Part shown: positions 16,168-24,582 of the stretch, piece after piece
Position numbering within the stretch: position 1 is the first letter of the stretch
Layout: each line of letters begins with the position of its first letter
From: Clostridia bacterium
GTDB lineage: Bacteria > Bacillota > Clostridia > Christensenellales > UBA3700
Length of the DNA: 32,410 nt
NCBI GenBank assembly: GCA_029060025.1
Contig: JAIDUV010000029.1
Coordinates: forward strand, 1 to 32,410
Reading direction: 5' to 3'
Position numbers and translations under genes: made by a program
Notes under the pieces: generated by a model
Told to the model about the DNA's origin: nothing
The model's input: the letters and a program-made list of their open reading frames with translations, nothing else
Database searches by the model: none

Positions 16168-16791
16168 TCAGCCTTCTATGTATTTGCGTACCTTGACAGG
16201 CTGATTGGTTGTGATATTGCCGTCTATTATTTTACCATACTTCTTGAGAGCATTTCCACCGTCTATGCGAAAAACACTCAATTTTAGGTCATATTTTTTA
16301 CATTCTTCCACAAAATCCAAGTCAATTTTTCGGTAATTTACATTGAGACCTGCATAATGCGGATTGTTATAACTGTCGATTTTCTCTTTAATTGCCTTGA
16401 CGTTTTCTTTGCGATACTCTATGCCGACGGAGTTAAACCATACCTGACCGCAATCAATGTACTCGCTGTTTTTGATATTTACGTTGCCGGTAAAAATCAA
16501 TTGGTCCTGTACTCCAACCTCTTTTGCAAGCGCAATTATGTCGCGTACTATACCGCCCATCTTAAGATCGCAATTTATCAACAATCCATTTTGCTTAACG
16601 ACCTCAAAAGCGTATCTCAACGTCAACTTTCTCTTTGGAAAAAACGACGGCCAGTGCGACAGATACAGCAAGTCCCCGCTCTTGTAAATATCGACTTCTA
16701 TAGCGTCTGCTTGATATTTGTCAATATTTTTAAAATACGCCTTAGAATTTCTCCCCGTATTATGAGCGCCTCCGTGCGCTGTAATGATCAT
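16168..16791 (-). CDS. Glycerophosphodiester phosphodiesterase-like (GDPD) TIM-barrel hydrolase
   Basis: This 207-residue protein has GDPD-type residues His6 (AHGGAHN, where HRG is usual), Glu32 and Asp34 (AIEVDIY) and His46 (YLSHW, in place of the usual HD). Later strands give LINCDLK and, at the end, DGNITTNQP, like the family's GIITDxP. It has no signal peptide and is shorter than typical GDPDs (about 240). GDPDs hydrolyse phosphodiesters with a metal. Conservation of the motif His and acidic residues suggests activity, but a sugar-related phosphodiester or anhydro substrate cannot be deduced. It starts one base after the stop of the PHP gene, with its ribosome binding site inside that gene, so it is tightly coupled to it. 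Confidence 0.75.
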   Translation of the reverse strand: MIITAHGGAHNTGRNSKAYFKNIDKYQADAIEVDIYKSGDLLYLSHWPSFFPKRKLTLRYAFEVVKQNGLLINCDLKMGGIVRDIIALAKEVGVQDQLIFTGNVNIKNSEYIDCGQVWFNSVGIEYRKENVKAIKEKIDSYNNPHYAGLNVNYRKIDLDFVEECKKYDLKLSVFRIDGGNALKKYGKIIDGNITTNQPVKVRKYIEG

Positions 16792-16792
16792 T

Positions 16793-18274
16793 TCACACCT
16801 CCCTAATATATATCGGACTTGCTATAAAGACGTCGGAAAACTCGCCTTGAGTTTTGCCTTTGCCTTCCACTAACAAATATCCTTTATCTTCCACAATTAT
16901 TTGACTCTCTGCTTTGCCGCAGACTATATCCAAAGTCTGCTCGGCGCAAGCATTGCCCTTGACTATTATCTTTTCCAACGATACGTCGTAAGAATAATCT
17001 TTACATTTTTCTGCTTTTACACAAATGGTATATCTGCCCGCTGTAATCTCGTCGCCTATACCGTACGTATTCTTGCCGTCGGATATACTTATATCGACCT
17101 TATAGCCCATCGTGATATAACTTCTACCCCACTCAACTGCGTCGCAAATTGATTTTTGCGACAACGCTCCGTCTATTCCCAAATAGGTGTAGGCGTAACT
17201 CGGTCCGCCTTCGTCGGGAGCGTGCCAATCATATCCGTATAAGGCGCAAAGTCTGTATCCTTTGTCAAGAAGACTTATCCACTCTTGCTTTGCATAATTA
17301 TTGGCGGGAGACACGTTGGGATTATAGTGCGACCACACCTCGTAAGACGTCACGTAATCCCAATTTGTGATTTTAAATCTGTTGTGACATCCCATACACA
17401 GCGGAGAACCTATTCTCTTGGGGTGCGCAACTGTCACTATATCTCCAAGTTGCCTTGCTCTTATTATTTTTGCGTTGATATTAGACGGCGTGATAGTCTT
17501 CCAATCTATATCGCTGTTTTGACCTATCACTGTCAAATGTCCCCAAAACGTTGTCCACTCTATACCGCCAGCAACTACAAGTCCGTATTTTTCTCCGTAT
17601 CTCTTGACGTTGTCGACGTTGCTGACCGTGTTGTGATCTGTGAGACATATAGCCTTATAGCCGCGTCTTATTGCATTCTGTACGAGTTCTTCAGGCTGCA
17701 TATCTCCGTCCGAAGCGACGGTATGACAGTGCATCTCCACTCTTTGCCAAGTAAGTGCGCCTTCCTTGCTGTCATTTGTTGTATGCTCATCTCCGTAGTC
17801 GCCAAAGATTGGATATTCCAAGTCTTTATCAAATCCCTCTACTTCGACAAGAATGTCAATATACTTGGTGACGATACCGTTTATACTTGCTGTCAAAGTC
17901 CACTTGCCTTGCCTTATCGGCGTGGAGATAAATCCGTTGGACGAATATTTCTCGCTTATGATATGCGTTTGGTCGGGAGAATGTCTATGCTCCGTGCCCA
18001 AATTCTTCTCGCCGTCATTCAACGACCACGCTATGTGATTTGCAAGCGGTATACACCGTCTTTTATCCTCATAAGTCAAAGTCTGCGCGACGTCTTGCGT
18101 GGCAAGTCCTCTGTCTATAAGCCCAATGCAGGAGGCTTCGTCATACTCATACTTTGGAGCGTAAGACGTGTGTACGCAAAGACATTTCAGTCCGCTAGGC
18201 ACCTCAAAACTCACTTGAATATGAGTCTTGTCGTCATTTGGCAAAATATGAAGTTGAGTATTGAATATTTTCAT
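16793..18274 (-). CDS. CehA/McbA-like PHP-domain metallohydrolase
   Basis: The protein is 493 residues from the preferred ATG. The N-terminal ~175 residues look like a beta-sandwich. A PHP domain follows, with metal-binding motifs His182-Cys-His184, Asp189, Asp213-His214, EWTT, a later AHPKR and YGYDWHAPD. This pattern fits the CehA/McbA family (carbaryl hydrolase and phosphoesterase relatives). The frame is open to 18340, but its first 22 codons run through a REP repeat. The ATG at 18274 has AAGGG 5 bases upstream and gives a sensible N-terminus (MKIFNTQL). It is coupled to the GDPD-like gene. A hydrolytic role on an ester or phosphoester decoration of the imported glycoside is a guess. Confidence 0.85.
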   Translation of the reverse strand: MKIFNTQLHILPNDDKTHIQVSFEVPSGLKCLCVHTSYAPKYEYDEASCIGLIDRGLATQDVAQTLTYEDKRRCIPLANHIAWSLNDGEKNLGTEHRHSPDQTHIISEKYSSNGFISTPIRQGKWTLTASINGIVTKYIDILVEVEGFDKDLEYPIFGDYGDEHTTNDSKEGALTWQRVEMHCHTVASDGDMQPEELVQNAIRRGYKAICLTDHNTVSNVDNVKRYGEKYGLVVAGGIEWTTFWGHLTVIGQNSDIDWKTITPSNINAKIIRARQLGDIVTVAHPKRIGSPLCMGCHNRFKITNWDYVTSYEVWSHYNPNVSPANNYAKQEWISLLDKGYRLCALYGYDWHAPDEGGPSYAYTYLGIDGALSQKSICDAVEWGRSYITMGYKVDISISDGKNTYGIGDEITAGRYTICVKAEKCKDYSYDVSLEKIIVKGNACAEQTLDIVCGKAESQIIVEDKGYLLVEGKGKTQGEFSDVFIASPIYIREV

Positions 18275-18279
18275 ACGAG

Positions 18280-18284
18280 CCCTT
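18280..18284 (-). promoter_or_regulatory. Ribosome binding site deciding the PHP gene start
   Basis: AAGGG on the minus strand lies 5 bases upstream of the ATG at 18274. The longer in-frame ATG at 18340 lies inside a REP repeat and has no comparable site. Confidence 0.6.
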
Positions 18285-18327
18285 GCTTGTTGTGCAAACT
18301 GTTGTTCGCCTATGGCGAATTGAAGAT

Positions 18328-18408
18328 TAGATTTCTCCATTTCGCTGCGCTTGGGTCGAAATGACGCATTGTATTATTTATGTCACCTCGACCAAAGCGG
18401 AGATATCT
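18328..18408. repeat. REP-like units overlapping the 5' extension of the PHP reading frame
   Basis: One unit (18328-18365) ends GGGTCGAAATGAC and a second inverted one (18382-18408) begins GTCACCTCGACC and ends GATATCT. The units are separated by 16 AT-rich bases. Hairpin B starts 27 bases further right. Confidence 0.75.
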
Positions 18409-18435
18409 CATCCGTATGATATTAGAGAGTACCGC

Positions 18436-18565
18436 GCAAGCGCGGAGAGTAGCGCGGATTTCGCTTTAGCAAGGGCGAGATGAAGTCGTCAAGCGTACTA
18501 AACGTACACGTCGACTTCTCGAGACCCGCAGATCAAGCGGAAGGCGTGCCGCTATACGCGCTTGC
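18436..18565. repeat. Long imperfect hairpin element B (130 nt)
   Basis: The outer arms GCAAGCGCG (18436-18444) and CGCGCTTGC (18557-18565) pair perfectly. Further paired blocks follow inward: TAGCG/CGCTA-type, CGCTT/AAGCG and GGG/CCC. The apical stem GAAGTCG (18482-18488)/CGACTTC (18512-18518) is capped by GCGTAC-TAAAC-GTACAC. It shares the core with hairpin A while the outer stems differ in a pair-preserving way. Its right arm contains the final codons and stop of the dehydrogenase gene at 18552. Confidence 0.8.
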
Positions 18566-19850
18566 TTTTAATATCGGGGATTTCAGACATTAAAACCTGC
18601 CGTCCCCCTTCGTGTCTCGACAATTCCGCCGCTGTGACAATTCTGTGACTTTCAATAGTGTCGGCTATCCAAGTGTATTGCATATTTGGATCGGAATTGC
18701 CTGTCATCATACCGACGGTGGCTTTGACTATTCCTTGGTCTCCGCCGTAATGCCCTTTGATTACCGGTATAATATTGACGACGACTTTCTTTTGCTTTTT
18801 ACCGAAAAGTTTGAGTATTATTACGCTACCTCTGTCATCGGCTATAAGCACACCCTTGCTGCCTCTTATCTCCGTATGACGGTGATCCTGCTCGTTGAAA
18901 GCATTGGCAGTCATCACGACCTTGACGCCGTTTTCCATTTCCATATTCACGGTCTGGCAATCTACTACGTCGTTGTCGCAAGCAAAAACGCATCTTGCCC
19001 ACTGCTTTGCTCTCTCGTCAGTCTTCAAAGCGTTGAGCACGTCTTTTTTCTTTGAAGAAGTGCAGAAAGCGTAAGTACCCCAAAGGAATTTCTTTTTACC
19101 TCTGCCGATTGCCTTTTTTCTTCCAAGATATTGATGCTCGACTTCAAAATTACAAGTCATTCTGTGCGGACAGTCAAAACAATTTGCAGTCGCGCCCTCC
19201 GGCTTGTGGTCTTTGTTGAAGAAAGTAAGTCCGCCGTAAGAATTTAGGCTCTTGCACTTACTGCCTGTAAACCAATACATCAAGTCCATATCGTGGCAGC
19301 ACTTGGCAAGCAGCATTGGCGAAGTCTCTTGTTCGCTACGCCAATTTCCTCTGACGTAGGAGTGACAGAAGTGCCAATAAGATATATTTTCGTCGTGCTT
19401 GATAAGTTGAATTTCTCCAAGTACGCCTGTGTCTATCATCTCTTTGATACGTCTGTAATATCCCGCGTATCTCAATACGTGACATACAAGTACCTTTCTG
19501 CCGTGCGCTCTCGCATATTCTTCAATCTCGAGACACTCCTCAATATTGGGGCTCAAAGGCTTCTCTATCAGCAAGTCGTATCCCAACTTCAAGGCTTTCA
19601 TTGCGTGTCCGTAGTGGTCTCTGTCCTGCGTGGCTATAAGCATACAATCGGCGACTTTGCCAAGCGCAAAAAAGTCTTCTTCGTCAGTAAAACACATATT
19701 GTCAGGCACTTTCCACAAAGTCTTGACCTTGTCAATCTTTGCCTGATACTTATCGCATATCGCAACTATCTGCACGTCGTCGCGCTTTGCAAAATGCGTG
19801 CCGTAATTCTTTCCTCTACTACCAAGTCCTATTACTGCAATCTTCAACAT
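18552..19850 (-). CDS. Gfo/Idh/MocA-family dehydrogenase (copy 1, Cys-rich insert type)
   Basis: This 432-residue oxidoreductase has Rossmann motif GLGSRG at 8-13 and LLIEKPLSPN carrying the active-site lysine. It belongs to a longer subfamily with a cysteine-containing insert (NCFDCPHRMTCNFEVEHQYL, about 229-248, plus later Cys residues). It is therefore not a close paralogue of the two shorter enzymes in the cluster. The ribosome binding site GGGAG lies 7 bases before the ATG. The C-terminus is odd: the last residues SKRV and the stop codon are encoded by the right arm of hairpin B, so the original end was probably replaced. The substrate is unknown; by context it is a sugar acid or glycoside. 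Confidence 0.88.
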   Translation of the reverse strand: MLKIAVIGLGSRGKNYGTHFAKRDDVQIVAICDKYQAKIDKVKTLWKVPDNMCFTDEEDFFALGKVADCMLIATQDRDHYGHAMKALKLGYDLLIEKPLSPNIEECLEIEEYARAHGRKVLVCHVLRYAGYYRRIKEMIDTGVLGEIQLIKHDENISYWHFCHSYVRGNWRSEQETSPMLLAKCCHDMDLMYWFTGSKCKSLNSYGGLTFFNKDHKPEGATANCFDCPHRMTCNFEVEHQYLGRKKAIGRGKKKFLWGTYAFCTSSKKKDVLNALKTDERAKQWARCVFACDNDVVDCQTVNMEMENGVKVVMTANAFNEQDHRHTEIRGSKGVLIADDRGSVIILKLFGKKQKKVVVNIIPVIKGHYGGDQGIVKATVGMMTGNSDPNMQYTWIADTIESHRIVTAAELSRHEGGRQVLMSEIPDIKSKRV

Positions 19851-19890
19851 ATTTTTCTCCCAAATTATATTCGTATATAACGAGTTACGG

Positions 19891-20036
19891 ATTAGATTTC
19901 TCCACTACGGTCGAAATGACATTCGGTCATCACCTCGACTTTACATCTTGTCACCTCGAGCGAAGTCGAGAGGTCTCTATCAGTATATTTAATTCGTATA
20001 GATTTCTCCACTACACTTCGTTTCGGTCGAAATGAC
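19891..20036. repeat. Cluster of REP-like units
   Basis: There are at least three units: one ending TACGGTCGAAATGAC (19891-19920), one opening GTCACCTCGAGCGAAGTCGA (19950-19975) with a partial copy before it, and an inverted one ending TTTCGGTCGAAATGAC (20000-20036). They fill the left half of the 346-base gap between the dehydrogenase and the mannonate oxidoreductase. Bases 19851-19890 hold only the dehydrogenase leader and ribosome binding site. Confidence 0.8.
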
Positions 20037-20066
20037 CTATACTTAAACAAATCATTTTGCCTGTCT

Positions 20067-20194
20067 CGAGCGCGGAGAGTGCTGCTATTTTTGTCCGTGC
20101 TAGGGCGAGATGAAGTCGTCAAGTGTACTTGCCGTACACGTCGACTTCTTGAGACCCGACGATAGGGCAAAAAGAGCGGCGCTATACGCGCTCG
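20067..20194. repeat. Long imperfect hairpin element A (128 nt)
   Basis: The outer arms CGAGCGCG (20067-20074) and CGCGCTCG (20187-20194) pair. Inner blocks include AGCAGC-like/GCCGCT, CAAAAA-type/TTTTTG and GGG/CCC. The apical stem GAAGTCG (20112-20118)/CGACTTC (20042-offset copy at 20142-20148) is capped by GTGTAC-TTGCC-GTACAC. The apex is at the exact midpoint. It starts 2 bases after the stop codon of the mannonate oxidoreductase gene in the minus-strand sense. Confidence 0.8.
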
Positions 20195-20196
20195 CG

Positions 20197-21021
20197 TCAT
20201 ACGCCCGAATATGCCGCAAATCCCCCGTCAATAGGCACAACCACACCCGTAACAAATCCCGACTTGTCATTGTCTGACAGCCACATTACCGTACCCAAAA
20301 GTTCCTCTGCTTCTCCAAATCTTCTCATTGGAGTACCTGCGAGTATCTTTTGCGTTCTCGCCGTAGGATTACCCTTGTCGTCAAAGAGCAACGCTCTATT
20401 CTGATTAGTCACAAAAAATCCCGGCGCAATAGCGTTGACTCTTATGCCCTCGCCTGCAAAGTGTACCGCAAGCCACTGTGTGAAGTTGGATACGCTTGCT
20501 TTTGCTCCCGAATATGCAGGTATCTTGGTGAGCGGTCTGAATGCGTTCATACTGGAAATATTGATAATTATTCCGCCCTTGCCTATCATATCTTTAGCAA
20601 ACACCTGCGTGGTGAGGAAAGTTGCCAAAAAGTTGAGTTTGAATACAAAATCAACGCCCTTTTCGTCGAGGTCGAAGAAAGATATTTTGCTTTCGTCGTC
20701 CACGTCCGCCGCATTGAAATATTCGCTTGTCGTGGTGCCTTTCGGATGATTTCCGCCCGCGCCATTGACGAGAATATCACAAGCGCCGAGATCCTTTTTG
20801 ATCTGCTCTCTTGCTACTTCCATAGTATTCTTCTCAAGACAGTTGACGGCATACGCCTTGGCAATACCGCCCGCCTTGACAATTTCGTCGGCAACTACTT
20901 GCGCGCTCTCCAACTTCAAATCGAGAAGAGCAACCTTTGCTCCCTCTTTCGCATAGCCTTTTGCAATCGTTGAGCAAAGCACTCCGCCCGCTCCGGTAAT
21001 AACAACGACTTTATCTTTCAT
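20197..21021 (-). CDS. uxuB: D-mannonate oxidoreductase (fructuronate reductase), SDR type
   Basis: This 274-residue short-chain dehydrogenase has a TGAGGVLCS nucleotide-binding motif (9-17), NGAGGNHPKG and the catalytic YSGAK (Tyr-x3-Lys). The segments GAGGNHPKGTTTSEYF, FFDLDEKGVDFVF and APGFFVTNQNRALLF are characteristic of the Firmicutes SDR mannonate oxidoreductases (Bacillus YjmF/UxuB type) rather than of generic SDRs. It interconverts D-fructuronate and D-mannonate with NAD(P)H, linking UxaC to UxuA, both encoded just upstream. GAGGG precedes the ATG. A 136-base spacer with a REP pair separates it from uxuA, and hairpin A follows its stop. Confidence 0.93.
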   Translation of the reverse strand: MKDKVVVITGAGGVLCSTIAKGYAKEGAKVALLDLKLESAQVVADEIVKAGGIAKAYAVNCLEKNTMEVAREQIKKDLGACDILVNGAGGNHPKGTTTSEYFNAADVDDESKISFFDLDEKGVDFVFKLNFLATFLTTQVFAKDMIGKGGIIINISSMNAFRPLTKIPAYSGAKASVSNFTQWLAVHFAGEGIRVNAIAPGFFVTNQNRALLFDDKGNPTARTQKILAGTPMRRFGEAEELLGTVMWLSDNDKSGFVTGVVVPIDGGFAAYSGV

Positions 21022-21068
21022 ACTTCCCTCACTAAATTTTATTTATATTATATTTATCTTTTTAATGT

Positions 21069-21151
21069 CATCTCGACCGCAATGGAGAGATCTCTATCAG
21101 TGTTTATTCGTTTGAGACCTTTCGACTTCACTTCGTTTCGCTAAAGGTGAC
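21069..21151. repeat. REP-like inverted pair between uxuA and uxuB
   Basis: The element opens GTCATCTCGACCGCAATGGA, closes CGCTAAAGGTGAC, and has a spacer of about 20 bases. It occupies most of the gap. Nothing else is evident there apart from the uxuB ribosome binding site. Confidence 0.75.
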
Positions 21152-21157
21152 AAGTTT

Positions 21158-22204
21158 TTATTTGCTTTCTTTTTCCACTGCTTCGATTATGCCTTGCAGA
21201 TACATTGCGCCAAGCGCTCTGTCATAGAGGCCGTAACCACCTCTGCCAGTCTCGCCCCAAATCATTCTGCCGTGGTCGGGTCTGACGTAACCGTCAAAGC
21301 CGTCTTCGTGCAAAGCCTTGATTATAGCGTGCATATCAAGACTTCCCTCGCTTGAGAGGTGTCCGCTCTCTTCAAAACAGTGATCTCCTGTGATCTTGAT
21401 ATTTCTCAAATGCACAAACGGTATTCTGCCCTTGCAAGTGTGTATCATACTGACAAGGTCGTTGTCTGGCGCGACGCCCAAAGATCCAGTGCAGAATGTT
21501 ACGCCGTTGGCAGGGCTGTCAACTATGGATAAAAATCTCTTAAGATTTTCCTCGCAAGTGATTACTCTCGGCAAGCCAAAGATTCCCCACGGTGGGTCGT
21601 CGGGATGGATTGCCATCTTGACTCCGCTCTCCTCCGCAACAGGTATTACTTCTTTGAGGAATACGCTCATATTCTCCCAAAGCCTTTCTTCGTCAATATC
21701 CTTATATTGATTGAGAAGTTCTTTAAGTCCTTCTTTCGTATAACTTGCATCCCAACCGGGCAATGACAACTCACTCGTCAAAGGATTGAGATTGAGCACC
21801 GTTTCGTGGTCGTAAGCCAAAGCGTTGGAGCCGTCGGCAAGTGGCTTTGCAAGGTTGCTTCTCAACCAATCGAACACCGGCATAAAATTATAACATATAC
21901 ACTTTACGCCCGCTTTGCCAAGACGTCTGACATTTTCTTTATAATTTTCAATAAGGCGTTTTGCGTTTGCATTGTCGAGTTTGATATCCTCGTGTACAGG
22001 TACGCTTTCCACTACTTCAAACGCAAGTCCTGCGTCTTCGATTTGCTTTTTCATTGCAAGTATTGACTCGTTGCTCCACACTTCGCCCACAGGCGTGTCG
22101 TAGATTGCAGACACAATACCTGTCATACAAGGTATTTGCCTTATCTTGTCAAGCGTAATCTTGTCGTCGTTTCCGTACCAACGGAAAGTCATCTTAAAAC
22201 TCAT
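21158..22204 (-). CDS. uxuA: Mannonate dehydratase
   Basis: This 348-residue xylose-isomerase-like TIM-barrel enzyme converts D-mannonate to 2-keto-3-deoxygluconate (KDG). Family motifs seen are [10 protein letters not shown] at the N-terminus, [37 protein letters not shown] and [12 protein letters not shown], which include the metal-binding His, Cys and Asp residues. The start is the ATG at 22204, with GGAGGG 6 bases upstream. The open frame continues 17 codons upstream, but that part lies inside uxaC without a ribosome binding site. The start overlaps the end of uxaC by 11 bases, indicating coupled translation. The length is typical. Confidence 0.96.
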   Translation of the reverse strand: MSFKMTFRWYGNDDKITLDKIRQIPCMTGIVSAIYDTPVGEVWSNESILAMKKQIEDAGLAFEVVESVPVHEDIKLDNANAKRLIENYKENVRRLGKAGVKCICYNFMPVFDWLRSNLAKPLADGSNALAYDHETVLNLNPLTSELSLPGWDASYTKEGLKELLNQYKDIDEERLWENMSVFLKEVIPVAEESGVKMAIHPDDPPWGIFGLPRVITCEENLKRFLSIVDSPANGVTFCTGSLGVAPDNDLVSMIHTCKGRIPFVHLRNIKITGDHCFEESGHLSSEGSLDMHAIIKALHEDGFDGYVRPDHGRMIWGETGRGGYGLYDRALGAMYLQGIIEAVEKESK

Positions 22205-23576
22205 TTTTTCCCTCCACAAGTTTTTTTGCATTGCCGTAACAAAGGGCTTGAGCAACTTCGACGGCGTATATGTCCTCTTCGCTCTCCATAAGCGAGCCGA
22301 GGAAATCGCACACTATCTGTCTGTAATAATCGTGTCTGGTATATGACAAAAAACTCCTGCTGTCTGTCAGCATACCGACAAGCGAAGTGATATGTCCCAG
22401 TTCTGTCAAAGTACGCAACGTCTCGTACATTCCTCTCTTGTGGTCGCAGAACCACCAACTTATGCCTATAGTCACGTCTCTGAACGCTCCGCACATCGTA
22501 ATCAAAGGATAATACGTTGTGGGATTGAGCGTATATATTATCGTCTTGGGCAGCCAGCCTTTGGTATTCGCCATATCAATGATATTCTTGACGTACTTGA
22601 CTTCAAATGCGTCTCCTACGCAATCAAATCCCATATCTCTTCCCAACTCTTCAAACATAAGAGTATTGGAATTTCTCGTCACAGCAAGATGCCACTGCTG
22701 AACCATTCCTCGCTCTTTGTACGCCTTGGCTAAAAAGAGATACATATATCCCCAAAAGCCGTCGTATTCGTAATCGTCGACTTCTTGCCCTGCAATCAAC
22801 TTCTTGAAAGTAACGTCGGCTTCGCCCTCTTGAGCCGCGCGCTTGGGAAAGCCCTCGACGCCCACGTCGGAAAACTTGCAGCCTCTCGCCACAAAATAAT
22901 CCATTCTCTTGAGTATGGCTTCTTTCAGCGTAGCAATATCGCATATATCCACGCCGCTTGCCTTGCCGAGTTTTGCAATATACTCTACATATCCGCTTGC
23001 CTTTGCAAGCACGAGATTATCTACCCTAAAGGACGGAACGACTTTGACGTTGAGTTTGCTCTCTTTAGCAATCAAATCGTGATATTCTAAAGAATCGCAA
23101 GGGTCGTCTGTCGTCGCGATATATTCGACGTTTGCCATACGTATCAACTTCCTCGGCGAAAGTTTGCGAGAAACAATAACTTTGTTTGCCCTATTCCAAA
23201 TATCCTGCGCCGTAGCCTCGTTGAGCGGAGTATTGATGCCAAAGAAAAAACTCAACTCAAGCGCGCACCAATCCTTGATGGGATTACCGTACGCCGTGCC
23301 TGCCACTTTGGCGAATTGATAGAACTTTTCCCACCAATCTGCATTGCCGGTGATATATTTTTCGTCAATGCCTGCGCCTCTCATAAGACGCCATTTATAA
23401 TGGTCTCCCTGAAGCCACATCACGCCTATATTGTCAAAAGGCTTATCTTCGTATATCTCCTTTGGCGAAAGATGACAGTGATAATCTATGATAGGGAGAT
23501 CTTTGACTTCGGCATAAAGCCTTTTTGCATACTTGCTACCCAGCAAATTGACGCATCTATCTCTGAACTCTGCCAC
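22194..23576 (-). CDS. uxaC: Glucuronate (uronate) isomerase
   Basis: This 460-residue amidohydrolase-superfamily enzyme has [12 protein letters not shown] near the start (His33 and His35, metal ligands), TTDDPCDSL, and [22 protein letters not shown], typical of UxaC. It isomerises D-glucuronate to D-fructuronate (and galacturonate to tagaturonate). No altronate-branch enzymes are present, so glucuronate is the likely substrate. I prefer the GTG at 23576 as the start: an ideal GGAGGTGA lies 5 bases upstream, and the resulting N-terminus matches the family. The frame is open to a TTG at 23594 that lacks a site. It overlaps kdgK by 20 bases and uxuA by 11 bases. Confidence 0.95.
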   Translation of the reverse strand: MAEFRDRCVNLLGSKYAKRLYAEVKDLPIIDYHCHLSPKEIYEDKPFDNIGVMWLQGDHYKWRLMRGAGIDEKYITGNADWWEKFYQFAKVAGTAYGNPIKDWCALELSFFFGINTPLNEATAQDIWNRANKVIVSRKLSPRKLIRMANVEYIATTDDPCDSLEYHDLIAKESKLNVKVVPSFRVDNLVLAKASGYVEYIAKLGKASGVDICDIATLKEAILKRMDYFVARGCKFSDVGVEGFPKRAAQEGEADVTFKKLIAGQEVDDYEYDGFWGYMYLFLAKAYKERGMVQQWHLAVTRNSNTLMFEELGRDMGFDCVGDAFEVKYVKNIIDMANTKGWLPKTIIYTLNPTTYYPLITMCGAFRDVTIGISWWFCDHKRGMYETLRTLTELGHITSLVGMLTDSRSFLSYTRHDYYRQIVCDFLGSLMESEEDIYAVEVAQALCYGNAKKLVEGKNEF

Positions 23577-24582
23577 TTCCGTCACCTCCGGCAAGTTTTT
23601 TGACTTCGTCTACGCTTGCAATATTGAAATCACCCTCTACTGTATGCTTGAGACAGGACGCCGCAACTGCAAATTCTATGCTGCCCTGCGCGCTCATATT
23701 ATTGATAAAAGAATATATAAGACCTGCGCCAAAACTGTCTCCACCGCCCACTCTGTCGACGATATCTATCATATACTTTTTGGAAGAATATACTTTCTTG
23801 CCGTCCATAAGTATCGCAGACCAACCGTTGCGAGAAGCCGATACCGATTCGCGAAGGGTAAACGCAACGTATTTTATATTTGGGAACTTCGCCATAAGTT
23901 GTCTGCCTATGCTCTCATACCCCTTTGCGGAAATCACGCCTGCGTTTATATCCGTGCCGTCCGCTTCGATACCGAAGACGTCCTTGCTGTCCTCTTCATT
24001 GGAGATAAGCACGTCTACGTATTTGACAAGTTCGCTCATCACCTCGTTAGCCTTTTGCTTGCTCCAAAGTTTTTTGCGATAATTTAAATCGCAAGATACT
24101 CTCACGCCTTTTAGTTTTGCGGCTTTGAGTATTCTTGCGGTAAGTTTTGCCATATTATCAGATATTGCAGGAGTAATTCCGGTCCAGTGCAACCATTGCG
24201 CACCGTCGAGCATTGCGTCGATATCAAAGTCGTCTTCGCCTACTTCGGCAATAGAACTTCCCGCTCTGTCGTAAATGACGTTGCTGCCCCTTTGCGAGCA
24301 GCCTTTCTCACAGAAATATATGCCTATTCTGTTGCCGCCGCGGACTATCTTGGAAGTGTCCACTCCCCAGCCTTTGAGTTCTCTGACGCACTTGTCACCC
24401 AATGCGTTGGACGGCAGTTTTGTGACAAAAGCCACGTCTTCGCCGTATTGCGCCAAAGATACCGCAACGTTTGCCTCTCCTCCGCCAAAGACGATATCAA
24501 AAGAATCCGCTTGCATAATACGCTTGTAACCTTCGGGTTGAAGTCTCATCATTATCTCGCCGACGGTAATAATCTTTGACAT
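23557..24582 (-). CDS. kdgK: 2-keto-3-deoxygluconate kinase (PfkB family)
   Basis: This 341-residue ribokinase-like sugar kinase has the N-terminal GEIMMRLQP, the FGGGEANVAVSLAQYG sugar-site segment and the C-terminal GGGDSFGAGLIYSF with the catalytic base Asp282. It phosphorylates KDG to KDPG. The order aldolase-kinase-isomerase-dehydratase supports KDG as substrate. Its ATG overlaps the stop of the aldolase gene (TAATG), with GGAGGT upstream, so it is translationally coupled. The last ~7 codons contain the ribosome binding site and start of uxaC. Confidence 0.94.
   Translation of the reverse strand: MSKIITVGEIMMRLQPEGYKRIMQADSFDIVFGGGEANVAVSLAQYGEDVAFVTKLPSNALGDKCVRELKGWGVDTSKIVRGGNRIGIYFCEKGCSQRGSNVIYDRAGSSIAEVGEDDFDIDAMLDGAQWLHWTGITPAISDNMAKLTARILKAAKLKGVRVSCDLNYRKKLWSKQKANEVMSELVKYVDVLISNEEDSKDVFGIEADGTDINAGVISAKGYESIGRQLMAKFPNIKYVAFTLRESVSASRNGWSAILMDGKKVYSSKKYMIDIVDRVGGGDSFGAGLIYSFINNMSAQGSIEFAVAASCLKHTVEGDFNIASVDEVKKLAGGDGSGRVQR
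23582..23589 (-). promoter_or_regulatory. Ribosome binding site deciding the GTG start of uxaC
   Basis: GGAGGTGA on the minus strand, inside kdgK, lies 5 bases before the GTG at 23576. It overrules the upstream TTG at 23594. Confidence 0.8.

Noticed and set aside
17285-18364. Long plus-strand open frame (359 codons) opposite the PHP gene
   Set aside because: It is antisense to a gene with clear catalytic motifs, has no ribosome binding site, and its translation resembles no protein.
19892-20200. Minus-strand open frame of 102 codons in the uxuB-dehydrogenase spacer
   Set aside because: It is made entirely of hairpin A and REP units, and its Arg/Ser-rich translation simply reflects the repeats.
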